From the NCBI GenBank assembly GCA_017467385.1, contig JAFTSK010000035.1:1-55111 (forward strand): 55,111 nucleotides of DNA, given 5' to 3'. Source of the stretch: Bacteroidaceae bacterium (lineage in GTDB: Bacteria > Bacteroidota > Bacteroidia > Bacteroidales > Bacteroidaceae). The notes beneath the pieces are model-generated. The model did not search any database. It worked only from the letters and a program-made list of their open reading frames with translations, and was not told where the DNA came from. The translations under genes were made by a program, and so were the position numbers. How positions within the stretch are numbered: the stretch's first letter is position 1; every line of letters starts with the position of its first letter. Of the stretch, positions 15,110-22,791 are shown one piece after another.

Positions 15110-17728
15110 ATGATGACAGCTAAAGAAATTAGAGATTCTTTTAAAAGCTTTTTTGAATCCAAAGGACACCAAATTGTTCCTTCTGCTCCAATGGTCGTGA
15201 AGGATGACCCTACATTGATGTTTACCAATGCAGGTATGAACCAGTTCAAAGATATTATTTTGGGCAATGCTCCGGCGAAATATAAGAGAGTGGCAGATTC
15301 ACAAAAGTGCTTGCGTGTAAGCGGTAAGCACAATGACTTGGAAGAAGTAGGCCATGACACCTACCACCACACCATGTTTGAAATGTTAGGTAACTGGTCA
15401 TTTGGCGATTACTTCAAAGAAGAAGCCATCAGTTGGGCATGGGAATATTTGGTAGATGTTTTGAAGTTGAATCCGGAAAATCTGTATGCTACCGTATTTG
15501 AAGGAAGTGCAGAAGACGGACTTGACCGCGACAATGAAGCCGCCGGTTATTGGGAAAAGTATTTACCGAAAGACCATATCATCAACGGTAATAAGCACGA
15601 TAATTTCTGGGAAATGGGTGATACAGGTCCTTGCGGTCCTTGTTCGGAAATCCATATCGACCTTCGTCCGGCTGAAGAACGTGCAAAAGTCAGCGGTCGT
15701 GATTTGGTAAACCATGACCATCCGCAAGTGATTGAAATCTGGAACCTTGTATTTATGCAGTTCAACCGCAAGGCTGATGGTTCCTTAGAAGGCTTGCCGG
15801 CAAAGGTAATCGACACCGGTATGGGCTTCGAACGTTTGTGTATGGCTATGCAGGGTAAGACATCAAACTACGACACCGATGTATTCCAACCAATGATTAA
15901 AGCCATTGCTACAATGGCAGGAACCGAATATGGCAAAGATGCACAGCAAGATGTAGCCATGCGTGTAATTGCTGACCATATCCGTACCATCGCATTCTCT
16001 ATCACTGACGGTCAGTTACCAAGCAATGCCAAAGCCGGTTATGTAATCCGTCGTATTCTGCGTCGTGCCGTTCGTTACGGATATACTTTCCTCGGACAAA
16101 AGCAAGCCTTCATGTATAAGTTGTTGCCTGTACTTCTCGACAACATGGGTGAAGCTTACCCGGAATTGAAAGCACAACAAACTTTGATTGAAAAGGTTAT
16201 CAAAGAAGAAGAAGACTCTTTCCTTCGTACCCTTGAAACCGGTATCCGTCTTCTTGAAAAGACAATGGCCGAAGCAAAGGCCGCCGGCAAGAAAGAAATT
16301 AGTGGTGTAGACGGCTTTACACTTTACGATACTTTCGGTTTCCCGCTTGACTTGACCGAGTTGATTCTCCGCGAAAACGGTATGACCGTAAACGAAGAAG
16401 AATTCAAGGCTGAAATGCAGAAGCAGAAAGAACGCGCCCGCAATGCGGCAGCCGTAGAAACCGGAGACTGGATTGTATTGAATGAAGGCGAAACCAACTT
16501 TGTGGGTTACGACTATACTGAATATGAAACTTCCATCCTTCGCTACCGTCAAGTAAAACAGAAGAATCAGACTCTTTATCAGATTGTATTGAGTGATACT
16601 CCGTTCTATGCTGAAAGTGGTGGTCAGGTAGGCGATACCGGTGTACTTTGCAGTGAATTTGAAACCATTGAAATCATTGACACCAAGAAAGAAAACAATC
16701 TCCCGATTCATATCGCCAAAAAGCTCCCTGAACATCCGGAAGCTCCGATGATGGCTTGTGTGGATACAGACAAACGTGCGGCTTGTGCGGCCAACCACTC
16801 TTGTACGCACTTGCTGGACGAAGCTCTTCGCCAGGTACTCGGTACTCACGTAGAGCAGAAGGGTTCTTTGGTTACTCCGGATTCACTCCGTTTTGACTTC
16901 TCACATTTCCAAAAGGTTACAGACGAACAACTTCGTGAAGTGGAACATTTGGTAAATGCAAAGATTCGTGAGAACGTACCTTTGCAAGAATACCGCAACT
17001 TACCTATCGAAAAGGCAAAAGAACTTGGTGCAATTGCATTGTTCGGCGAAAAATACGGTGAAGAAGTACGTGTCATCCAGTTTGGTAACTCCATCGAATT
17101 CTGTGGTGGTACACACGTATCTGCTACCGGTAAGATTGGTATGGTTCGTATTCTAAGCGAAAGCTCAGTAGCAGCAGGCGTTCGTCGTATTGAAGCCATT
17201 ACAGGTGAAAAAGTGGAACAGTTGATTGACAAGTTCCAAGACACGATGACCGACTTAAAAGCATTATTCAACAATGTACCTGATTTGAGAGTAGCTATCC
17301 GCAAGTCTATCGAGGAAAATGCCGGATTGAAGAAACAAGTCGAAGAATTCATGAAGGAAAAGGCTGCTTCTCTAAAGAATGACTTGATAGCCAAAGCTAA
17401 AGAAATCAATGGAGTTAAGGTTATCAAGACTGTGGCTCCTATCACAGCCGATGTAGCCAAAGACATTGCTTTCCAACTGAAGGGAGAAGTAAGTGGTAGT
17501 TTGTTGGTAGTCATCGGTAGCGTAGATGCCGGAAAGCCTATGCTGACTGTCATGTTAAGCGAAGACCTTGTAAAGAACGGTTTGAAAGCAGGCATGTTAG
17601 TGAAAGAAGCTGCCAAATTAATTCAAGGTGGTGGCGGTGGTGCTCCTCACTTTGCAACTGCCGGCGGTAAGAATCCGGACGGATTGCTCTCTGCTGTTGA
17701 TAAAGTTATTGAATTAGCTGGTTTATAA
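15110..17728 (+). CDS. alaS: alanyl-tRNA synthetase
   Basis: AlaRS charges tRNA-Ala and edits misactivated Ser and Gly. The 872-residue protein has normal length. The class II catalytic core is at the N-terminus ([38 protein letters not shown]). The editing domain carries the zinc-binding set [12 protein letters not shown] (H563, H567) and FCGGTHV (C665, H669). The C-terminal oligomerisation region ends in [16 protein letters not shown]. Start may be either of two adjacent ATG codons (15110 or 15113). Confidence 0.97.
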   Translation: MMTAKEIRDSFKSFFESKGHQIVPSAPMVVKDDPTLMFTNAGMNQFKDIILGNAPAKYKRVADSQKCLRVSGKHNDLEEVGHDTYHHTMFEMLGNWSFGDYFKEEAISWAWEYLVDVLKLNPENLYATVFEGSAEDGLDRDNEAAGYWEKYLPKDHIINGNKHDNFWEMGDTGPCGPCSEIHIDLRPAEERAKVSGRDLVNHDHPQVIEIWNLVFMQFNRKADGSLEGLPAKVIDTGMGFERLCMAMQGKTSNYDTDVFQPMIKAIATMAGTEYGKDAQQDVAMRVIADHIRTIAFSITDGQLPSNAKAGYVIRRILRRAVRYGYTFLGQKQAFMYKLLPVLLDNMGEAYPELKAQQTLIEKVIKEEEDSFLRTLETGIRLLEKTMAEAKAAGKKEISGVDGFTLYDTFGFPLDLTELILRENGMTVNEEEFKAEMQKQKERARNAAAVETGDWIVLNEGETNFVGYDYTEYETSILRYRQVKQKNQTLYQIVLSDTPFYAESGGQVGDTGVLCSEFETIEIIDTKKENNLPIHIAKKLPEHPEAPMMACVDTDKRAACAANHSCTHLLDEALRQVLGTHVEQKGSLVTPDSLRFDFSHFQKVTDEQLREVEHLVNAKIRENVPLQEYRNLPIEKAKELGAIALFGEKYGEEVRVIQFGNSIEFCGGTHVSATGKIGMVRILSESSVAAGVRRIEAITGEKVEQLIDKFQDTMTDLKALFNNVPDLRVAIRKSIEENAGLKKQVEEFMKEKAASLKNDLIAKAKEINGVKVIKTVAPITADVAKDIAFQLKGEVSGSLLVVIGSVDAGKPMLTVMLSEDLVKNGLKAGMLVKEAAKLIQGGGGGAPHFATAGGKNPDGLLSAVDKVIELAGL

Positions 17729-17731
17729 TAG

Positions 17732-17766
17732 AAAAAAGTGGGTGCTTGATAGCACTCACTTTTTTA
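17732..17766. terminator. bidirectional terminator between alaS and helicase gene
   Basis: AAAAAAGTGGGTGCT and AGCACTCACTTTTTT pair over 15 bases (one G-U) around a TGAT loop. A/T runs on both sides allow termination in both directions. The stop codon of the convergent helicase gene lies inside the T-run. Confidence 0.88.
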
Positions 17767-19182
17767 TTCCAATTGTTCCTTTGGCCAATTAACCAAGTAC
17801 AATTTTTCTGTGGCACGTGTAAAAGCGGTATATAACCAACGAAAATAATCCGGTGAAAGCATGTCTTCCGTCATGTATCCCTGGTCAAGAAAAACACGTT
17901 TCCACTGTCCACCCTGCGCTTTATGGCAAGTTACAGCGTATGCATACTTCACTTGTAAAGCATTGTAATAAGGATCAGCCTTCATTTTCTTCATTCGTTC
18001 ACGTTTAGTAGGAATATCCGCATAATCTTCCAACACCGAATAAAACAATTTGTCATTCATCTCTTTCGGCAGAGCAGGCGTATCCGTATGAAGTGTATCA
18101 AGCAATACCTTTACTTCTAATTCCATATCATCGTAATCAGGAAAAGAAAGAAGAACATCAGCAAAGCGAAATCCATACATTTCCCGTTCGCGCCGAACCC
18201 GACGAACAACCGCAATATCACCATTTGCGATGAAATCAATTTCCTTGCACTGTTCCGTCCAAAAATAATTATTCTTAGCTACCATTAACAAATCCCCGGA
18301 AGTCAATTCATCCTCTCGGTACAAAATCATGTTTCTAATACCTTTATTGTAAATATTGGCTCTTTTATTGGAACGACACACCACAATCGTATCATCCATA
18401 CCCACCTTCTCATAATTCTCCGTAAGAACATCAATCAGTTCGTTGCCATTAACAACCTCAATATCCGAGAACCCTTCCAATCTAATGGCAGGTAACGAGA
18501 AGTAGTCTTCTTCAGCAATATATCTCCGTATCTCGGTTGCATTCCAAAGAATTCCCGACTCATGCAACTGACGCACCACTTCTGCCAGTGAAGCCTCGTA
18601 CACTTCCAAGCCATAGCCTCTCAACGCATCCGGGAACAAAGCCGGACTAACTTCCTCTCCAACAGGAGGTAACTGAGCCACATCTCCGATAAGCAGCAAG
18701 CGACATCCTCGTCCGGAATAAACATATTCAATAAGGTCATCCAACAAACGTCCTGTTCCAAACATTGCTCCAGCCAAGCCATCATTTGCAATCATCGAAG
18801 CTTCATCCACAATAAACAAAGTATGTTGATGTAAATTATCATTCAATGAAAAATTATCTTGCTCATTCGAGAAACTCCGCTGACGATAGATTTTCTTGTG
18901 AATCGTATAAGCCGCATGATTGGCATAATGTGAAAAAACTTTAGCGGCTCTTCCGGTGGGAGCCATCAACACACACTTTTGTTCCAACTGGTCAAAAGTC
19001 TTTACCAAAGCCCCTATCAAAGAAGTCTTTCCCGTACCGGCATACCCTTTCAACAAGAAAATAGTATCCGATTTTCGCGAAAAGAGGAAGTTTGCTAAAA
19101 TTTTCAATACATTTTCTTGCTCTAAAGTTGGTTTATAGGGAAAATTTGTCTTAATTTGCTGTCCTAAATAAGTATTAATCAT
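17764..19182 (-). CDS. RecD/Dda-like superfamily 1 DNA helicase
   Basis: The 472-residue protein has Walker A GYAGTGKT (46-53), motif Ia VLMAPTGRAAKVFS, Walker B FIVDEASMI, LLLIGDVAQLPPVGEE (motif III), and C-terminal VTCHKAQGGQW with YTAFTRATEKLYLV (UvrD-like motifs V-VI). This is the layout of short 5'-3' helicases such as phage T4 Dda and RecD2 without its N-terminal extension. There are no RecB/RecC partners nearby, so it acts outside RecBCD. It is divergent from the pseudopilin-like gene. Confidence 0.85.
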   Translation of the reverse strand: MINTYLGQQIKTNFPYKPTLEQENVLKILANFLFSRKSDTIFLLKGYAGTGKTSLIGALVKTFDQLEQKCVLMAPTGRAAKVFSHYANHAAYTIHKKIYRQRSFSNEQDNFSLNDNLHQHTLFIVDEASMIANDGLAGAMFGTGRLLDDLIEYVYSGRGCRLLLIGDVAQLPPVGEEVSPALFPDALRGYGLEVYEASLAEVVRQLHESGILWNATEIRRYIAEEDYFSLPAIRLEGFSDIEVVNGNELIDVLTENYEKVGMDDTIVVCRSNKRANIYNKGIRNMILYREDELTSGDLLMVAKNNYFWTEQCKEIDFIANGDIAVVRRVRREREMYGFRFADVLLSFPDYDDMELEVKVLLDTLHTDTPALPKEMNDKLFYSVLEDYADIPTKRERMKKMKADPYYNALQVKYAYAVTCHKAQGGQWKRVFLDQGYMTEDMLSPDYFRWLYTAFTRATEKLYLVNWPKEQLE

Positions 19183-19234
19183 AATTTAATGATAAAAAGT
19201 TCTAAGAACTGTATGTTATTAAATTTATTATTTT

Positions 19235-19242
19235 TATTTTTG
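19235..19242 (+). promoter_or_regulatory. promoter box before the pilin-like gene
   Basis: TATTTTTG matches TAnnTTTG and lies 38 bases before the ATG. The upstream region is very A/T-rich and no clear TTTG was seen at the right distance. Confidence 0.45.
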
Positions 19243-19279
19243 CCTTGCGAATATAAACTAAAAAATACACATATTTATC

Positions 19280-19966
19280 ATGAAAACAGTTATTAATATC
19301 GTTTTGGCCGTTTGTGCTGTAGCTTTAGTGTACGTTTGTTACGGAAGTATCATGGGACCGATTGACTTCGACAACACTAAGAAAGCAAGAGAAAAAGAAG
19401 TGATTGCACGTCTGATTGACATCCGCAAAGCTCAGGTAGAATATCGTAACACTCATCAGGGTGTATATACTGCCAGCTTCGACACATTGATTGACTTCGT
19501 AAAAACTGCAAAACTTCCGTTCGTAAAGAAAGAAGGTGCGTTGTCTGACGAACAGTTGGAAAAAGGTATGACAGAAAAGAAGGCTATGGCTCTTATCAAC
19601 AAGGCTAAGAAGACCGGTAACTGGAAAGAAGTAGAAAAAGAAGGTTTGATGAACTTTAAGCGTGATACCATGTGGGTTTCTGTATTGGATACTATCTATC
19701 CAAAGGGTTTCAATGCTGACTCTTTGAGATATGTACCATTTGGTAACGGTGCACAGTTTGAAATGGCAAGCCGCCAAGACACTACTAAGTCTGGTGCTCC
19801 ATTGAACTTGTTCCAAGCTCAAACTCCGTATGACACTTACATTGGCGACTTGGATAAGCAACAGTTGATTAACTTGAAGGACGTTCAGAGCAAGTTGGGT
19901 AAGTACTGTGGTTTGAGAGTTGGTGATATCGAACAACCAAACAACAACGCAGGTAACTGGGAATAA
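19280..19966 (+). CDS. conserved membrane protein with pseudopilin-like architecture
   Basis: I do not recognise this 228-residue protein by name. It has an N-terminal hydrophobic helix (residues 4-26, VINIVLAVCAVALVYVCYGS), then a long amphipathic helix KEVIARLIDIRKAQVEYRNT and GVYTASFDTLIDFV. This resembles the pilin/pseudopilin pattern of an anchor helix continuing into an IRxAQxxYxxxxGxY segment. The Gly-Phe/Glu5 prepilin-peptidase site is absent. The rest is soluble and extracytoplasmic or cytoplasmic by unknown topology. The next gene (DUF3822) begins one base after the stop, so the two are surely co-translated. The pilin likeness is inference. Confidence 0.6.
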   Translation: MKTVINIVLAVCAVALVYVCYGSIMGPIDFDNTKKAREKEVIARLIDIRKAQVEYRNTHQGVYTASFDTLIDFVKTAKLPFVKKEGALSDEQLEKGMTEKKAMALINKAKKTGNWKEVEKEGLMNFKRDTMWVSVLDTIYPKGFNADSLRYVPFGNGAQFEMASRQDTTKSGAPLNLFQAQTPYDTYIGDLDKQQLINLKDVQSKLGKYCGLRVGDIEQPNNNAGNWE

Positions 19967-19967
19967 A

Positions 19968-20747
19968 ATGAATAGTATCGATTTCTCTAAATCGGAACAA
20001 TACACATTATCCATCCGCCTTAGCGCGGATGGATTTTCTTTTTCTATTTATCGCCCTCAGATAGAGAACGATTTTTCGTTTGTTCCTTATCAGGTGAATA
20101 CAGCCTATTCCATGACGGCCAACCTGAAAGAGTGGCTCAGTTCAACAGAAGCACTCAAATACCCGTACAAAAGAACAAACATTCTGATAGACACTCCCCG
20201 ATTTACATTTGTTCCTTTTGACTTATTTGAGGACGAACACCAAGAAGACATTTTCCACTACACACATGCTCCAAAGGAAAATGAGACTATCCTATGTAAT
20301 GTTTTAGGGAAAAGCAATGTCGCATTACTCTTTGGAATAGACAAACACGTTCTCCAACTTTTAAACGAACATTTTCCTACTGCACGTATTTTTGCATGCA
20401 TCAGCCCTTTATTGGAATATTTTACGCTTAAGAGCAAGGAAGGCAACTGCCGGAAACTTTATGCGCATTTCCGCAAAAGCTTAGTGGAAACATTCGTTTT
20501 TGAAAAGGGAAAACTACAGCTTTGCAATTCCTTCAACTGCAAACAAACAGCTGATAAAGTTTACTATTTGCTTTACATTTGGCAACAACAAGGGTTAAAC
20601 CAAGAAAAAGACCAACTTCATTTAGTAGGTAATATAGAGAAGAAAGACGAACTTTTAAAAGAACTTCGCAAGTTCTTACGAAAGGTAATTGTGATTCCAA
20701 CCAAGAATATCCCATTTGACATACAATCATTATTAACATGCGAGTAA
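19968..20747 (+). CDS. DUF3822 family protein (possible actin-fold, GspL/PilM-like)
   Basis: The frame is open from 19920, but the ATG at 19968 lies one base after the previous stop and gives the conserved start MNSIDFSKSEQYTLSIRLSA (259 residues). Family DUF3822 is found in Bacteroidetes, usually before rsmD. The pattern of strands (LSIRLSADGFSFSIYRP; NILIDTPRFTFVPFDLF; KLYAHFRKSLVETFVFEKGK; DQLHLVGNIEKKDELLKELR) looks like a degenerate actin-like ATPase of the PilM/GspL kind without clear phosphate loops. That reading is inference. It overlaps rsmD by 10 bases. Confidence 0.75.
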   Translation: MNSIDFSKSEQYTLSIRLSADGFSFSIYRPQIENDFSFVPYQVNTAYSMTANLKEWLSSTEALKYPYKRTNILIDTPRFTFVPFDLFEDEHQEDIFHYTHAPKENETILCNVLGKSNVALLFGIDKHVLQLLNEHFPTARIFACISPLLEYFTLKSKEGNCRKLYAHFRKSLVETFVFEKGKLQLCNSFNCKQTADKVYYLLYIWQQQGLNQEKDQLHLVGNIEKKDELLKELRKFLRKVIVIPTKNIPFDIQSLLTCE

Positions 20748-21295
20748 TTAGCGGTATATACAAGAGACGCAGATTTGATGTGCCACATTCTTTTAAGGCA
20801 CGCCCTACAACTGATTTTGCGAAAGAGAACTTATTCAACGTTCTGACAAACAACTACATTGATTTTGAAGAAGGTGTTACAGCCCTCGATTTGTTTGCCG
20901 GAACCGGTAGCATTAGCATCGAATTAGTATCAAGAGGTTGTGATAGAGTAATTTCCATCGAGAAAGACTCTCAGCATTTGGCTTTTATCTCTCAAATCAT
21001 GCGGGAAGTAAAAACCGACAAATGTTTCCCCATGCGAGCAGATGTATTCAGATATATTGAAAAGTGCAGTGAGCAATTCGACTTCATATTCGCTGATCCT
21101 CCCTACGCCCTGAAAGAATTGGAGAGTATTCCAGACCGAATTTTCGAGAAAGGACTTTTAAAGGAGGATGGTTTATTAGTCTTGGAACATGGAAAAGACT
21201 ATAATTTTGAGCAACATCCACATTTCATCGAACATCGAGTATATGGAAGCGTCAACTTCTCTTTCTTTAGAGCAAAGGCGCAAACAAACGAATGA
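20738..21295 (+). CDS. rsmD: 16S rRNA (guanine(966)-N2)-methyltransferase RsmD
   Basis: RsmD methylates G966 of 16S rRNA in the assembled small subunit with S-adenosylmethionine. The 185-residue protein begins MRVISGIYKRRRFDVP and has motif I ALDLFAGTGSISIELVSRG and the catalytic FIFADPPYAL. Length and motifs are standard. It starts within the end of the DUF3822 gene (10-base overlap) and its end overlaps the convergent cardiolipin synthase gene by 29 bases. Confidence 0.95.
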   Translation: MRVISGIYKRRRFDVPHSFKARPTTDFAKENLFNVLTNNYIDFEEGVTALDLFAGTGSISIELVSRGCDRVISIEKDSQHLAFISQIMREVKTDKCFPMRADVFRYIEKCSEQFDFIFADPPYALKELESIPDRIFEKGLLKEDGLLVLEHGKDYNFEQHPHFIEHRVYGSVNFSFFRAKAQTNE

Positions 21296-22709
21296 CCGAC
21301 TCCATCACTTTCTGATACCAGGGACGTGTTCTCCATTCTTTCAACGATAAGAGTTCCGCGTCCTTCTGGTCGGAACAAAAAGCATCTTTGAGTTGCAAAG
21401 CCGAGTTACGATCATACATAAAGGCATTGACTTCAAAATTATGCTCAAAGCTACGAAAGTCCATGTTGGTTGAACCTAACGTAGACAGTATATCATCAGA
21501 AACCATCAATTTGGCATGCAGGAATCCTTTCTTGTAACGATAGATTTTAACACCTGCTTCCAGCAATTCATCCACATAGGATAAGGAAGCCCAATGCGTG
21601 ATGGAGGAATCTGCACGTTCCGGAATCATCACTCGCACATCCACTCCGGCTAAAGCTGCCGTCTTCAATGCAACCAATATGGGTTCCGTTGGTAATAAAT
21701 AAGGAGTCTGCACATAGAAATACTTACGAGATGCGGTGATAGCCAACAACACTCCCTGCATTATTCCCCCTACTCCACCAATCGGATTAGAAGTTACGAT
21801 TTGTACCAACGCATCTCCTTTCATGTTCATCTCCGGGAAATACACAGAAGAAGTTATCAAGGAATGATCTGCGGCATACCAGTCAGCCAAGAAAGCGGTT
21901 TGCAATCCATAAACTGCATGTCCTTCTATTCGCATGTGTCTGTCCTTCCAAACTCCCCAAGATACACCTTTCAGATAACGCAAAGCGATATTCATGCCCC
22001 CCACAAAGCCTACTCGTCCATCAATAACAATAATCTTACGATGATTACGGTAATTAACCTTACTGGTAAAACGAGGAAAACGAACTTTCAAGAAAGCCCG
22101 CGTTTCAATCCCAGCTCCACGCATTTCATCAAAGAACTCATGTTTGACTTTCCAACAACCCACATCATCGTACAATAAACGCACTTCTACCCCTTTACTT
22201 GCCCTCTCTATCAAAGCATCTCGTACTATCTTTCCTACGGCATCATCTTCGATAATATAGGACTGCAAATGAATATGATGGGTTGCATTGGCTATGGCTT
22301 TCAGTAATGCTTGTAACATTTCAGCACCGGTTCCATAAATTTGAATCTCATTCCCCTCAAAAGGTAAAGCTCCATTTACATTGCGAAAAAAACGCATTAA
22401 CTGATGTTGCCCTTCAGGACATGCAAAAGACTTTTGTTGATAATACTCTGCCAATGGATACTTTACCAATCGAAAATATCCCTTTTTACTGATTAGTTTC
22501 TCTTTTCGAACATCGCGACCGAAGAAATAATAGAATACCAATCCCACCACCGGCAAAAAAGTAAGAACAAGCACCCAAGCTAAGGTCTTCACAGGATTAC
22601 GATTGTCTAAAACGACCACCACAATCGTCAGGACTACGGTCAGCAGCAGCAATATACTGACTACCGTAGAAAAAAGCCCATCTATTAATCCCCATAAAGC
22701 CATAAGCAT
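21267..22709 (-). CDS. cls: cardiolipin synthase (phospholipase D superfamily)
   Basis: Cardiolipin synthase condenses phosphatidylglycerol (or related lipids) into cardiolipin at the inner membrane. The 480-residue protein has two N-terminal membrane helices (about 10-30 and 40-62). Two HKD motifs follow: NYRNHRKIIVIDGRVGFVGG and FLHAKLMVSDDILSTLGSTN, the second ending in the family RSFEHNFEVNAF. Both catalytic His-Lys-Asp sets are present. The gene is monocistronic, convergent with rsmD. Confidence 0.93.
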   Translation of the reverse strand: MLMALWGLIDGLFSTVVSILLLLTVVLTIVVVVLDNRNPVKTLAWVLVLTFLPVVGLVFYYFFGRDVRKEKLISKKGYFRLVKYPLAEYYQQKSFACPEGQHQLMRFFRNVNGALPFEGNEIQIYGTGAEMLQALLKAIANATHHIHLQSYIIEDDAVGKIVRDALIERASKGVEVRLLYDDVGCWKVKHEFFDEMRGAGIETRAFLKVRFPRFTSKVNYRNHRKIIVIDGRVGFVGGMNIALRYLKGVSWGVWKDRHMRIEGHAVYGLQTAFLADWYAADHSLITSSVYFPEMNMKGDALVQIVTSNPIGGVGGIMQGVLLAITASRKYFYVQTPYLLPTEPILVALKTAALAGVDVRVMIPERADSSITHWASLSYVDELLEAGVKIYRYKKGFLHAKLMVSDDILSTLGSTNMDFRSFEHNFEVNAFMYDRNSALQLKDAFCSDQKDAELLSLKEWRTRPWYQKVMESVIRLFAPLL

Positions 22710-22733
22710 TATTCTATTTCATGAACAAACATA

Positions 22734-22773
22734 TAAAAAAAATCCCAACCTATAACAAGATAAGTTGGGATTT
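22734..22773 (-). terminator. terminator of the outer-membrane beta-barrel gene
   Basis: On the minus strand AAAATCCCAAC and GTTGGGATTTT form the stem and a run of eight T follows. It lies just past the stop codon at 22792. Confidence 0.85.
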
Positions 22774-22791
22774 TGATTATTTCTTTTGGAT

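Noticed and set aside
16016-17616. Two long minus-strand frames (277 and 256 residues)
   Set aside because: Both are antisense to alaS and have compositions typical of shadow frames.
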